A stretch of DNA of 64,000 bases from UBA952 sp044361535 (GCA_044361535.1 JBIKIQ010000001.1:124001-188000); one strand, 5' to 3'; numbered from the stretch's first letter, positions 43,313 through 51,804 are shown. Notes: generated by a model from the sequence alone, not told the origin. A program made the numbers and translations.

Positions 43313-43384
43313 TAACGGTTCTCAACTAGGAGTCGCGAGCCACTTGGATTGGGTTGTTCAGCCCGTGGCTTTTAGTTGATGTTA
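43313..43384 (-). repeat. attC-like repeat, 72-bp double-stem family
   Basis: TAACGGTTC, TCAACTA, then a spacer and a GAGCC...CCCGTGGC core, then TAGTTGA and TGTTA. TCAACTA and TAGTTGA pair perfectly. Near-identical copies occur at 50235 and 51839. Confidence 0.7.
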
Positions 43385-43392
43385 AAGCCATT

Positions 43393-43782
43393 TTAATATT
43401 TCTCATTGTATTTGAACTCACTATTTTTGAGTTTCATAAGTGGTTTATTTTCAATGTTTACAATTCTAAAAATTAATATGGCATTTTCAAATTTAACTTC
43501 AATTAAGTCTTCTGTTTGAATGCAACTTCCATTTTTAATTTCTTTTTTGTTGTCAGCTTGAATTATTGTAATTCTGGCTTTATCATTTTTTTGTCCTATT
43601 ATTTCTTGATGGATAAATACAAAGAATTCAAAAATCGAATCTCAACTTACTTTAAATGCATCATTTGAGATATTTTAGATAAGTTGGTATTTCCCAGTGA
43701 CTTGTTTGTTTTGAGAATAAAGTGGGGTTGAGAAAATTGAAATTACTCCTAACAGCAACAAATATTTAAACAAATTTTTCAT
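43393..43782 (-). pseudogene. Secreted-protein gene with a frameshift and a stop
   Basis: ATG 43782 begins a good signal peptide (KNLFKYLLLLGVISIFSTPL, YSQNKQVTGKYQLI), then TAA. The next frame gives ISNDAFKVS, a TGA, and then continues IFEFFVFIHQEIIGQKNDKA and EVKFENAILIFRIVNIEN to TAA 43393. A frameshift near 43670 and one nonsense codon therefore interrupt a ~128-aa exported protein. Its ATG overlaps the stop of the membrane-protein gene upstream (ATGA). Confidence 0.6.
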
Positions 43783-44102
43783 GGTCCTTGATAAATTTGT
43801 AGTTGATTTATTAAAACTATTTCTACAATCAAGGCAATAATAAACGGTAAAATTATCTTCTTATTATTCCCCCACTTTACTGAAATCAAGGCAATTATCG
43901 AACAAAGTGCAACTCCTACAATGGATAATTCTCGAATATAATTCCAAAATACAAATTGTCGAAAATGCCAATGTGAATTTGAGATTACTTTACCAGTAAT
44001 GAATTGGTAATATATCCAATATATAGTTGTAAGTATTACAATTAGACCTGTGAGCGATAATAATACCACATTTAGTTCTTTTATATTTCTATTCTTCGTC
44101 AT
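43779..44102 (-). CDS. Three-helix membrane protein
   Basis: A 107-aa protein of three hydrophobic segments with a loop containing SNSHWHFRQFVFWNYIREL. No family recognised. Translationally coupled to the pseudogene that follows. Confidence 0.55.
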   Translation of the reverse strand: MTKNRNIKELNVVLLSLTGLIVILTTIYWIYYQFITGKVISNSHWHFRQFVFWNYIRELSIVGVALCSIIALISVKWGNNKKIILPFIIALIVEIVLINQLQIYQGP

Positions 44103-44127
44103 GGTTCTGATTGTCTTCTTAGTTGGC

Positions 44128-44294
44128 TAAAACGGGTTGCGGCTTGGCGCAGTGGCGGATTTCGGATCTGTCCAGACCAAAGCGTCTGGAGCTCAAAACT
44201 ATCAATACACCATAAAAGTTGATGCGAGGTAGAATGTTCATCCCGATAACTATCGGGAAACCATTTCACCCGCCATTGAGCCAAACGCCTGTTA
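44128..44294 (-). repeat. attC-like repeat, 167 bp
   Basis: Left TAAAACGGGTTGCGGCTTGG, CGCAGTGGCGG; right CCCGCCATTGAGCCAAACGCC then TGTTATGCG. GGCTT..GCGCAGTGGCGG pairs with CCGCCATTGAGCC. The 145-bp right part is ~90% identical to 45314-45459. Confidence 0.72.
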
Positions 44295-44334
44295 TGCGTT
44301 CGCTTTTCTGTCCTTTCGTTAAACTCGTCTATTA

Positions 44335-44772
44335 TCAATTACTAAAATATCCAATTAAAAACTGTAAAATTCCAACCACAACAGAGACTAGAAGAATAAT
44401 TACAATAAGTCCGCAACCCAATGGCATTAACTTTTCTACAAATGTCGATTTCGATTCTGATTTTGGTTTTAACTTTTGTTTGTCTGCAATTGGTTCAATA
44501 TACTGAATGAATGTGTCGCTGTTTTCGTCCACCCAATCTTCGTCATAATCTAATGGAATAATATTTTTCTCTGGGTCTGACAACACAGTTTCTATTTCAC
44601 GAGCTGATTTTAATAGTTCAAGTGCAAATAATTCAAGACCTTCTTTATTGGCTCTTACGAAACTTTCGTCCGAGCCACCTCCGTACTGTGAAATTCCGAA
44701 AATCCCTTGTCGTTTAAGTTCGTCTTCGTCAAACTGGTCAATAATTTTTTGCAATTCCTCTTTTGTAAGCAT
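44335..44772 (-). CDS. C-tail-anchored acidic protein
   Basis: A 145-aa protein with an acidic soluble part (LQKIIDQFDEDELKRQGIFG, YDEDWVDENSDTFIQYIEP) and one C-terminal hydrophobic segment (GLIVIILLVSVVVGILQFLI), giving a tail-anchored plan. No family recognised. Confidence 0.57.
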   Translation of the reverse strand: MLTKEELQKIIDQFDEDELKRQGIFGISQYGGGSDESFVRANKEGLELFALELLKSAREIETVLSDPEKNIIPLDYDEDWVDENSDTFIQYIEPIADKQKLKPKSESKSTFVEKLMPLGCGLIVIILLVSVVVGILQFLIGYFSN

Positions 44773-44815
44773 ATATTCTGTCTTTTATTTAGATGTCGGT
44801 TCTTATAGTGAGGCA

Positions 44816-45110
44816 TAACTTAATTAAACCCCCAAAATCTCTTTGAAGCACAATATAGACTTGTACGCTTGGTCTCATAAAGTAGGTATTTACGAATATA
44901 GAAATAATCTACATAAAGTAATGAATTTCAGATGCTTTATTTACAATGAATCATGTCCATGGTGATTAATGGTGTGGCATTTTTTCAATTTTTGTCTGTC
45001 ATATAATTCGTCGATTGGTCGTCATGTCTTACCGCCAACATTTTTCGGCTATGCTTTTTGTCTACTCTCGAATGTTGTGAATTTTTGGGCATAATGCATT
45101 GGTGGTGTTA
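44816..45110 (-). repeat. Composite attC-like region / empty cassette
   Basis: Starts GGCATAACTTAATTAAACCC. Its first ~170 bp closely resembles 52370-52540 (shared ATGAATTTCAGATGCTTTA and CCTCATAAAGTAGG-like blocks). Then comes ATATAATTCGTCGATTGGTC as at 42561, and it ends GGTGGTGTTAAAG. No gene is visible in its ~300 bp, so it may be two sites around a lost or non-coding cassette. Confidence 0.45.
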
Positions 45111-45120
45111 AAGTGATCAA

Positions 45121-45303
45121 TTAAGGTAACTCTTCTGTGAAGTTGAAAAATTCATAGCAGAGGACCAATGAACAGATTAAGATCGACAATATGTGTTTAA
45201 ATCTCAAACCATAATATAAAATATACAAGAGTAATACTCCAATAATGAGTTCAGATAGGCCCATTAAAAAGCTATATTCAGAGTATACCTCTAGTGATTT
45301 CAT
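45121..45303 (-). CDS. 60-aa membrane protein
   Basis: Two hydrophobic segments (FLMGLSELIIGVLLLYILYY, ILSILICSLVLCYEFF) and a short acidic tail. It sits neatly between the attC-like regions ending 45110 and starting 45304, as a minimal cassette. ATG 45303 touches the repeat. Confidence 0.5.
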   Translation of the reverse strand: MKSLEVYSEYSFLMGLSELIIGVLLLYILYYGLRFKHILSILICSLVLCYEFFNFTEELP

Positions 45304-45459
45304 ATACCAAGGCCATGGAGCGGATTTCGGATCTGTCCAGACAAAAGCGTCTGAATCTCAAAACTGTCAATACACCACAAAAGTTTATGCGAGGAAGAAT
45401 GTTCATCCCGATATCTATCGGGAAACCACGTCACCCGCCATTGCGCCAAACGCCTGTTA
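45304..45459 (-). repeat. attC-like repeat, 156 bp
   Basis: Close relative of 44128-44294: GCGGATTTCGGATCTGTCC, CATCCCGATATCTATCGGG, CCATTGCGCCAAACGCC then TGTTAGCAC. The left end is degenerate (ACCAAGGCCATGG). Confidence 0.68.
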
Positions 45460-45490
45460 GCACTCGTTTTTCTGTCCTTGTCAGTCGTCA

Positions 45491-45946
45491 TTACTTACTA
45501 GTCAAAAAGTCAAGTATTAAACTGTAACCACTTTTATTATCAAATGTCATAGTCTCATCGTTCAAAATAATTGTATAGAAAGTCCTAGTGCCAGCCAACC
45601 AAATTTGTTCGCCAACAATGTTTTTATTATTGAAGTCTTTCCCAAATTTGTCCAGTTTAGCTAATTGAAGTCCACTCAACGTAAAAACTGTGTCAATTTG
45701 CTTGTCTGCGGAGTTGTTTGATTTTAGAATAGAATGAATTTTCACTATACTGTCTTGATGGTAAATAACATTGATTTCTTTCTTGTCGTATCGCTCTGCA
45801 CCGTGGGAAATTTTGATTACTAAAAAGTCATTCCATTGTAGTTGCTCAACTAATGTCATGTCAATTGACCTTGTCTGTGCAGTAGTTGTTAAACTGCCAA
45901 TAGTTAGCAAGGTTAGTGTCAGCCAAATTCTAAACATTCTAATCAT
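45491..45946 (-). CDS. Secreted hypothetical protein
   Basis: A 151-aa protein with a signal peptide (FRIWLTLTLLTIGSLTTTAQ) and mature strands (DFLVIKISHGAERYDKKEIN, RTFYTIILNDETMTFDNKSG). No family recognised. A single-gene cassette between the sites at 45304 and 45956. Confidence 0.57.
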   Translation of the reverse strand: MIRMFRIWLTLTLLTIGSLTTTAQTRSIDMTLVEQLQWNDFLVIKISHGAERYDKKEINVIYHQDSIVKIHSILKSNNSADKQIDTVFTLSGLQLAKLDKFGKDFNNKNIVGEQIWLAGTRTFYTIILNDETMTFDNKSGYSLILDFLTSK

Positions 45947-45955
45947 TATTTGTTG

Positions 45956-46026
45956 TAAACGTTTTAATTTTGTCTGTTTTTAAAATGAGTACCAAACATT
46001 TGCAAATATGCATTTATTTGTTGTTA
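45956..46026 (-). repeat. attC-like repeat (short)
   Basis: TAAACGTTTTAATTTTG on the left, ATATGCATTTATTTGTTG then TTAGC on the right, 71 bp. Only the ends are conserved. Confidence 0.42.
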
Positions 46027-46580
46027 GCATTAGTTTTTTCTTTTATAAAATCATATTCTTCAATGATATTTCCATCTTTATCAAATTCAATTTCTTTCAG
46101 TGGTTCAGCAATTTCGTAAATGACGATTCTATTGATTTTTTCATTTTCAAAGTACCAAGTCCAAACACCGCTTCGATGTCCATTTTCGAATTGTCCCGTT
46201 AATTTTAATTTGCCATTTGTATAATACTCTAAATAACTTCCTGCTATAATAAAACCATTGCTATAAGTCCCGTCTATCCATGCATTAGAAATATCATATT
46301 GAGAATAAACACGGAAAAAACCATCAGCATATCCATTTTGGATTCTACGCTTGAAAGTCAAGGGTGAAGTTGTTTGTGCTTGTAAAATACAACTAGAATT
46401 CCTGAAGTAAACAGTGTCTTTGAAATCCTTAATGTAGAAATTGCAGAATGTTGAATCAAGCTTTTTCGTTGAAAAGTTCTTTTCACATTCATTATCAATT
46501 ATTGTTCGTAATGAATTACTGGATTGTCCAAAACCAGTCAAAATAAATATGAATGGGATCAATATCTTAAACATATTCAT
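46014..46580 (-). CDS. MORN/YwqK-like secreted protein
   Basis: A 188-aa protein with a signal peptide (FKILIPFIFILTGFGQ). The second half carries MORN-like units: GYADGFFRVYSQ, GTYSNGFIIAGSYLEYYTNG, KLKLTGQFENGHRSGVWTWY, as in the YwqK 'antitoxin-like' family. Cys in CNFYIKDFKDT and NSSCILQAQ may form a disulfide. A protein-binding role is likely; nothing more specific can be said. Confidence 0.66.
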   Translation of the reverse strand: MNMFKILIPFIFILTGFGQSSNSLRTIIDNECEKNFSTKKLDSTFCNFYIKDFKDTVYFRNSSCILQAQTTSPLTFKRRIQNGYADGFFRVYSQYDISNAWIDGTYSNGFIIAGSYLEYYTNGKLKLTGQFENGHRSGVWTWYFENEKINRIVIYEIAEPLKEIEFDKDGNIIEEYDFIKEKTNANNK

Positions 46581-46616
46581 TGGATGATTTTATTATTGTT
46601 TTTCCATAATTATTGA

Positions 46617-46690
46617 TAACGTTTTGAGGCTTTGCGTCCGCGGGCTAACAGGTTCTGGTTATTTCGCCCGTGGCCGCATAGGTGCTGTTA
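46617..46690 (-). repeat. attC-like repeat, 74 bp
   Basis: TAACGTTTTGAGGCTTTGCG, then TCCGCGGGC...GCCCGTGGCCGCATA, then GGTGCTGTTATAC. CGCGGGC pairs with GCCCGTGG around a ~20-nt loop. Confidence 0.68.
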
Positions 46691-46757
46691 TACACTGCTG
46701 TGAGTACACTAACCTACACAGATTTTCCAAAAGTATAATTCTTTGGAGTTCTGTAAT

Positions 46758-47690
46758 TTAATAATACTCGATTTCTCTTTCAATGATATAATATTTTCCG
46801 TTATAATCAATTATTTTTTTAATCCAATTACCTTTTTTGTCAAATTCATATTTACATAATTCTTTTAAAGTTATTGTACCATCTGCATCAACTTCTGTTG
46901 TTTCAATTATATTCCCATTGTCAAATTTATCATCTATATATCCAACTGGTACACCTTCTTCAAAGTCTACCCAATGTTCTAAAATTTTTAAGTTATTAAG
47001 ATATTTATAAGTAGTAATTTCAGCAGTTCCTTCTTCATTGTCAGACCATTCATATTTTTTTAGTAAATTATTACTATCAAATTCATAATTATGTTTTTCA
47101 ATGTATGAACCTTTTTTATAAACACTTTCAATAATATTATTTTGGTTATCATATTTGTAAGTTTCAATTGATATAATTGAGTTGGATTTAAATTCTTCTT
47201 TTTTGATTAACATTTTTTTTGAATCATAGTAATATTTATAATTTGAGATAGTACCATTTGTTGGTTTAGTGTTTCCTTTGGAAATAACTTCTGGTTGTTT
47301 ATTTATTAGTTTAGATGAAATAATTTTATTCAAAGAATCATAAACATAATATTCTGATTTATACAACCTGTGTAATTCAATGATTCTCATTTTCTTATCT
47401 AATTTAATTGAGTAATTGGAACTTGAATTACCAATGTCTTTTCTCAAAAGCAAATTTCCTAACGAATCGAAATAATATTCCTGATCTTTTTCCCAATCAT
47501 ATAGCCAACCTTTAGTAGTTTTAACAAATTCATTATTTATTTTATTGGCTTTGAAAGAAATTTCCTTAATGGTTTTAATTTTACCTTTAAGATTTGAGCT
47601 TTCAATATTTTCTATTTCAACAACTTTTGTCTGTCCAAAAGTTATTTGTTGGAAGAAAATCGTAAAGAAAAATAATTTAAACTTTTTCAT
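46758..47690 (-). CDS. Secreted YD-repeat-like protein
   Basis: A 310-aa protein with a signal peptide (KKFKLFFFTIFFQQITFGQ) and about ten short YD-type hairpins (WEKDQEYYFDSLGNLLLRKD, YKYDNQNNIIESVYKKGSYI, EFDKKGNWIKKIIDYNGKYY). These resemble RHS/YD repeats but lack an RHS core or toxin tip. It resembles the broken cassette at 33290-34120. Perhaps a surface protein. Confidence 0.7.
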   Translation of the reverse strand: MKKFKLFFFTIFFQQITFGQTKVVEIENIESSNLKGKIKTIKEISFKANKINNEFVKTTKGWLYDWEKDQEYYFDSLGNLLLRKDIGNSSSNYSIKLDKKMRIIELHRLYKSEYYVYDSLNKIISSKLINKQPEVISKGNTKPTNGTISNYKYYYDSKKMLIKKEEFKSNSIISIETYKYDNQNNIIESVYKKGSYIEKHNYEFDSNNLLKKYEWSDNEEGTAEITTYKYLNNLKILEHWVDFEEGVPVGYIDDKFDNGNIIETTEVDADGTITLKELCKYEFDKKGNWIKKIIDYNGKYYIIEREIEYY

Positions 47691-47765
47691 TTTTTTCGAA
47701 GTCTTAATTTAAAATTATTAGTTGTTCCTAGGCCAGAAGCGAGTTCTTCGTCGAGCAGTTGTGAA

Positions 47766-47836
47766 TAACGTTTTCCAAATAGGCAAAGGCGCCTAACAAA
47801 TCTAGTACTTTTTGTGCTTTTGCTTATTTAGTGTTA
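47766..47836 (-). repeat. attC-like repeat
   Basis: TAACGTTTTCCAAATAGGCA, AAGGCGCCTAACAAATC, right TAGTGTTACAAG. The right GTTA contains the stop codon of the gene at 47834. AGGCGCCT is an internal 8-bp palindrome. Confidence 0.52.
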
Positions 47837-48118
47837 CAAGCATTTTTTTTGTTTCCTTTTTAAAATGAAAATCAATGAAATAGTTGATAATATTGCCAAA
47901 ATCAACATCCCGTCAAAACGAAACGTTCGTATAAATAATAATGCAATAATGAAATTAAATATGTAAATCAAAACTAAATAAAATGTTTTTAAGGTGTTTT
48001 GGCTGTTCGCATAAAGGTTTGAACCACGAACAATAAATAATATTGTAATTGGAAAAACAATCAAAATTGTCAAAGCAAACATTATATATAGGAAAAAACC
48101 TTCGCCTAGTCCAATCAT
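47834..48118 (-). CDS. Three-helix membrane protein
   Basis: A 94-aa protein of three hydrophobic segments with a loop RGSNLYANSQNTLKT and a basic C-terminus (LKRKQKKCL). No family recognised. The stop lies within the attC-like repeat. Confidence 0.54.
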   Translation of the reverse strand: MIGLGEGFFLYIMFALTILIVFPITILFIVRGSNLYANSQNTLKTFYLVLIYIFNFIIALLFIRTFRFDGMLILAILSTISLIFILKRKQKKCL

Positions 48119-48194
48119 TTTATTTTGTCTTTTTATTTTTCATTTCTAACTATCAATGGTAAATTAAAACTATTGGTCATTCTGCAGTTGCTTA

Positions 48195-48320
48195 TAACGT
48201 TTTGCGGCTAGAAGAAGTTGGCGATTTCGGAGACGAAAACTGTCTGCCACCACTGAACTTGATACGAAGCACAAAGTTTCATTTAACCACTGAACCGCCA
48301 ATTTCTTTTAGGTGCTGTAA
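48195..48320 (-). repeat. attC-like repeat
   Basis: TAACGTTTTGCGGCTAGAAG, TTGGCGATTTCGGAG, CTTGATACGAAGCACAAAG, then CCGCCAATTTCTTTTAGGTGC and TGTAATATGC. TTGGCG pairs with CGCCAA. Confidence 0.65.
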
Positions 48321-48342
48321 TATGCTGTGGTTCTTTCGTCCG

Positions 48343-49086
48343 TTATCGTTGCCATCCTTCTATTTTATAGTTTTTCATAAACAGTTTGCGTTCTTGTCCA
48401 CCGTTGTCGGGCTTAAACCAAACTTCAAATCTTGCTGCATAAGGTTTTCCCCAGTCTCCTTCATAAATTGTAAAGTCTGATGTTGTGCTAAATTTAAGAA
48501 TACTGTCAGTTGGATTATTAATTTTTATTGAACTTCTTTCTGGCAGCCTGTCTGTTGAAAGAGCATATTCTTGAGTTATTTCAAAAGCTTTTAAGTAAAT
48601 AGTTCCGCTCTCAATTTTACCAGTCCAAAAGTCAAACTCATAAAGCCCGGGTTGAAATGAATTGTAGAGTTGAAAATCTGTTTTTGATTTAGTCCAAACC
48701 AAAACGCTGTCTTGCCTTTGGTTGCCCATTGTCAGGTCAATAGGTGTGTCGAGTTGAATATTTGTTGGAATTTTCAAATTATCTGCCCATTTATCTCCGT
48801 CAACTGTCTCGATGAAAAATAAGAATACTGCATAAAATACAAACGCAGCAATTGTTCCAACGAAAAGTAGTCCCGTCAAGATAGCTTTTAACCACTGTCT
48901 TTTTGTTAATTGATAAATTGTAGAAATAATAAGTCCAAGTAAACCAAGTCCGAAGAGCAAAAAACTAATTGTCCCAAAAATGTTGTTCTTGATAAATTCA
49001 CTTGCTACAACAAGTCCAAGTGTCAAGCAAAAATATAGAATTGGTCGCCACCATTTGTCGAAGCAATATATAAGTAATTTCGTCAT
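48343..49086 (-). CDS. Membrane protein with exposed domain
   Basis: A 247-aa protein with three hydrophobic segments in residues ~15-110 (YFCLTLGLVVASEFI, TISFLLFGLGLLGLIISTI, ILTGLLFVGTIAAFVFYAVF) and a C-terminal beta-rich region (QPGLYEFDFWTGKIESGTIY, ARFEVWFKPDNGGQERKLF). The exposed domain could bind ligand. No family recognised. Confidence 0.58.
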   Translation of the reverse strand: MTKLLIYCFDKWWRPILYFCLTLGLVVASEFIKNNIFGTISFLLFGLGLLGLIISTIYQLTKRQWLKAILTGLLFVGTIAAFVFYAVFLFFIETVDGDKWADNLKIPTNIQLDTPIDLTMGNQRQDSVLVWTKSKTDFQLYNSFQPGLYEFDFWTGKIESGTIYLKAFEITQEYALSTDRLPERSSIKINNPTDSILKFSTTSDFTIYEGDWGKPYAARFEVWFKPDNGGQERKLFMKNYKIEGWQR

Positions 49087-49124
49087 TGTCGTTTAGTTCG
49101 TATATGTCTTCCTACCATAGCACC

Positions 49125-49250
49125 TAACGTTATGCCGCCTAGTGATCGGCCCACATTTAAATAAAACGTTTCTCCGAAGTTAAAATTATTTTCTTTCAAT
49201 ATTACCGTTATTGCGAAACGAAATATTGGGCTGGCGCTAGACGGCGGTTA
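49125..49250 (-). repeat. attC-like repeat, GAAGTTAAA family
   Basis: TAACGTTATGCCGCCTAGTG, ATCGGCCCACATTT, TCCGAAGTTAAAATTATTTTC, then TGGGCTGGCGCTAGACGGCGG and TTATGC. CGCCTAG near the left pairs with CTAGACGGCG at the right. Confidence 0.68.
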
Positions 49251-49709
49251 TGCATCGTTTCTTTTTCTTCTAACCATAACATATAAAACAAATAGTTCAA
49301 TAATTAATAGACCACGAATTATCCATTTAAATATGTTGTAAAGGAATGCATCATAGTAATCTTCTATTTCAAATAATGGATAATAATGCCCATCTCCTTC
49401 TGAAATACATTCTTTCCCAATTACTTTTCCGGTTACAACATATTGATGAACTCCCATCGGATCATATGTTGTGCTAATTCCATCTTCAAAATAAATTTCA
49501 GAATAATTCAAATCATATCTTTTCAAACTATCTGGAGTAATTGATCTCAAATACTTTTCTCCACTAATTACTTCAGCATCTGGGCAAGTACAACTTATTC
49601 CTTTAACAACTATTTTATGTGAAAGAAATGGGAGATAATTTCTAAATAATACAACTTGTGTTAGAATTATTATTGCTCCAATTATTATTGTCAGTTGTCT
49701 TTTGGTCAT
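49248..49709 (-). CDS. Membrane protein with exposed CTCPD motif
   Basis: A 153-aa protein with an N-terminal helix (LTIIIGAIIILTQVVLF), an exposed middle containing KGISCTCPDAEVISG, IYFEDGISTTYD and HQYVVTGKVIGKECIS, and a C-terminal helix (GLLIIELFVLYVMVRR). Same plan as the protein at 26316. Conservation of the CxCPD/CxxCPD and TGKxIG elements points to a shared, unnamed family. Confidence 0.6.
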   Translation of the reverse strand: MTKRQLTIIIGAIIILTQVVLFRNYLPFLSHKIVVKGISCTCPDAEVISGEKYLRSITPDSLKRYDLNYSEIYFEDGISTTYDPMGVHQYVVTGKVIGKECISEGDGHYYPLFEIEDYYDAFLYNIFKWIIRGLLIIELFVLYVMVRRKRNDA

Positions 49710-49725
49710 GGTTGTCTATGATGCG

Positions 49726-49855
49726 TAACGTTTTGCTGCCTGGCGCTCGGCCCGACTCTTTAAACGAATTATAGTTACCGAAGTTAAACATATTTGTTTT
49801 AAATTTTCCGTTCTTTCGAAGTAGGATTGGGAGGGTTGGCGCCAGACAGCTGTTA
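49726..49855 (-). repeat. attC-like repeat, GAAGTTAAA family
   Basis: TAACGTTTTGCTGCCTGGCG, CTCGGCCCGACTC, ACCGAAGTTAAACATATTTG, GAGGGTTGGCGCCAGACAGC, TGTTATTCG. GCTGCCTGGCGC pairs with GGCGCCAGACAGC at the far end: a long near-perfect terminal stem. Confidence 0.72.
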
Positions 49856-49865
49856 TTCGTATTTA

Positions 49866-50066
49866 TTAAGGTCCCCAATAATCAAAAATAAAAGTAGTAC
49901 CTTCTTTGATTTCAATTGTAAGTTTTCCACCACACATAATTTCGTGAGTCCCATACTTTATCTCACCTTTTACTCCAATTTCATAAGGCCAAATTTTCCC
50001 ATCAACGTAAATTTCACAATTTTCGCCGTCTTTTTCTTGAATAATGAGATAAGTTTTATGATCCAT
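49866..50066 (-). CDS. 66-aa soluble protein
   Basis: A short soluble beta-rich protein (YLIIQEKDGENCEIYVDGKI, GGKLTIEIKEGTTFIFDYW) with no export signal. It sits between the sites at 49726 and 50235 as a single cassette. No family recognised. Confidence 0.52.
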   Translation of the reverse strand: MDHKTYLIIQEKDGENCEIYVDGKIWPYEIGVKGEIKYGTHEIMCGGKLTIEIKEGTTFIFDYWGP

Positions 50067-50234
50067 TGATTGATGAACTTTTCCTCTTAGTTCACGATTT
50101 ACAAAACAAGAAGTAGTGAATCATAATATGCCAATTGAAATTGTTTTTAAGGAGAATTTTAAACTTTTATTAGCCTTTATTTTCATATGAATTGTTCAAT
50201 TTATTTGACTATAGCTTGGGTATGCAATTACGTA

Positions 50235-50306
50235 CAACGGTTCTAAACTATAAGACGCGGGCTTCTCGGTTGTGGTTGTTTAGCCCGTGGCTTTTAGTTG
50301 ATGTTA
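50235..50306 (-). repeat. attC-like repeat, 72-bp double-stem family
   Basis: CAACGGTTCTAAACTATAAG, CGCGGGCTTCTCGGTTGTGG, TTTAGCCCGTGGCTTTTAG, TTGATGTTAG. Same as 43313 and 51839 with a few changes, one of which weakens the TAAACTA/TAGTTGA pairing. Confidence 0.65.
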
Positions 50307-50316
50307 GTAGTATAAA

Positions 50317-50724
50317 TTATCCACCTCTTTTTTTCATGGTAATAAATTGCCAAGGATCAATTTTACTATTCTCGTTATAATTGAGGGTTATTTCTAATTC
50401 TAGTTTCAAATATTCTTCTGTTACAATCAATTGAAACTGAGCTCCGTATTTATTATTTGGAATCCGATTAAGCTTTCCAATGATATTACCATTGGTGTCT
50501 GAAATATCTAAAGTCGCGCTAAATAATTCATCCCAATCCGTTTGAGCATAGAACATAATTGTATCCCCGACTTTCAGAGTGTCAACAAATAAGTATGGGC
50601 CATTTGTAAAATTTTCTGTTGACGTAACAAGTTTACCGTTGACGTAAACGTCAACTTTGTCTGTGAAATCCGCTTTACAATTAAAACTGATTATCGTCAG
50701 GAAGAAGATAAATATGATTCTCAT
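50317..50724 (-). CDS. Small lipoprotein
   Basis: A 135-aa protein from ATG 50724 with lipobox TIISFNCKAD. The mature part has VDVYVNGKLVTSTENF, LKVGDTIMFYAQTDW and LKLELEITLNYNENSK, an Ig-like or bacterial C2-like sheet. The pattern resembles the secreted protein at 2398. The frame is open upstream only through the attC-like repeat at 50746, so that extension is rejected. Confidence 0.6.
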   Translation of the reverse strand: MRIIFIFFLTIISFNCKADFTDKVDVYVNGKLVTSTENFTNGPYLFVDTLKVGDTIMFYAQTDWDELFSATLDISDTNGNIIGKLNRIPNNKYGAQFQLIVTEEYLKLELEITLNYNENSKIDPWQFITMKKRGG

Positions 50725-50745
50725 ACCATAGTTTTCAATTACTAC

Positions 50746-50828
50746 TAACGTTTCGCTGACTGGCGCATGACCCGCTAACAATTAATTCAAATATAATAAA
50801 AAGCGGGCTGATCGCTAAGCCGTTGTTA
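50746..50828 (-). repeat. attC-like repeat, 83 bp
   Basis: TAACGTTTCGCTGACTGGCG, CATGACCCGCTAAC, AAGCGGGCTGATCGCTAAGC, CGTTGTTATGTG. GACCCGCT pairs with AGCGGGC around an AT-rich loop. Confidence 0.68.
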
Positions 50829-50847
50829 TGTGCTCCCTTTCTTGTCG

Positions 50848-51804
50848 TCATAGCGTTTTGATTAATTTTTCAAGTGCGTCTTTTACATCAGGAAAATGTG
50901 TGCAAACTCTTGGATCCATAATATTACCTCCAAATCCAGTGTCTTCGTCTGATGCCGTTTCATTTGCTTTTATTAACTGTTCTTTTAGTTCAGTCGGTTT
51001 GAATTCAGAAAGTGTCCAAATGCAAACAACTTGCACAAAGGCTTCCCTTGTCGTGTCACTTATAACCGTTAGTAATTCTTGTTTGCACTCTGTCGTGTTG
51101 TAAGAAACTAAAGCTCTTGCAGCCGAAACTTGATTATGAAAATTGGAAGTATCTGCAAGAAATGGAAGCAGTTTAGAATAAAAATTGGTGAGACGAAGAT
51201 GATAGGCACACTCTAAAGCAACGTGTTGGGCAAAGAATATATTTATTTCGTCTTTTGAAAAACCTGCTGGTTTTAATGAAAGATATTTGTCTACATATTC
51301 AGAAACAAATTGTTTGTCATAAGGTTGGTTGTGATAATTATTAAATATGGCAGTCATTGTTTTTTCGTAAGTATCAACAGGAACCAGTGCTTGGTGATAG
51401 CTGTGTCTATAAGTTGCATAAACATTACCATCTTTTACATAGTCAAAGCCTGCAGTTGGTGTCGCAATACAATACTTTCCTTTTTTGTTTTTCTTAATAA
51501 AAAAGTAACATTCTTTAATTCCATCAAAATGAAACTCAGGACCGTGTCCGCCAGAACTACTGCATAAATCAAGCAGATAAAAATCTTTGATTTTTATTTT
51601 TCCTTTGAGTTCTTGTCCGCCTATGGTCTTAATAATTTCTATAACTACTCCTTTTTCTTCGTCATAGGATTTGACTTTTGCATAAACAAAATAGTCCGCT
51701 TCCTTAATTACCTTGTCTTGCCAAGGTTCGTCCCAAGTCGTTGCCCAAGTTGTTGTCGTAACGAAAGCAAAAGCTAAAAATAAAATTGTTTTTAATTGTT
51801 TCAT
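50848..51804 (-). CDS. Secreted HEAT-like repeat protein
   Basis: A 318-aa protein with a signal peptide (QLKTILFLAFAFVTTTTWA). The first ~120 residues are beta-rich (DYFVYAKVKSYDEEKGVVIE, LCSSSGGHGPEFHFDGIKEC) and resemble the 'EGTV' domains of NTR-like secreted proteins. The second half is helical, with HEAT-like pairs (VSAARALVSYNTTECKQELL, VQVVCIWTLSEFKPTELKEQ). Function unknown. Confidence 0.62.
   Translation of the reverse strand: MKQLKTILFLAFAFVTTTTWATTWDEPWQDKVIKEADYFVYAKVKSYDEEKGVVIEIIKTIGGQELKGKIKIKDFYLLDLCSSSGGHGPEFHFDGIKECYFFIKKNKKGKYCIATPTAGFDYVKDGNVYATYRHSYHQALVPVDTYEKTMTAIFNNYHNQPYDKQFVSEYVDKYLSLKPAGFSKDEINIFFAQHVALECAYHLRLTNFYSKLLPFLADTSNFHNQVSAARALVSYNTTECKQELLTVISDTTREAFVQVVCIWTLSEFKPTELKEQLIKANETASDEDTGFGGNIMDPRVCTHFPDVKDALEKLIKTL

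Noticed and set aside
44099..44338. 79-aa frame, similar to the 63-aa frame at 45300-45491
   Set aside because: Both lie inside sister attC-like repeats, so their similarity (RRLAQWRV.WFPD.YRDEHS) reflects the repeated DNA. A coding role cannot be excluded but nothing supports it.
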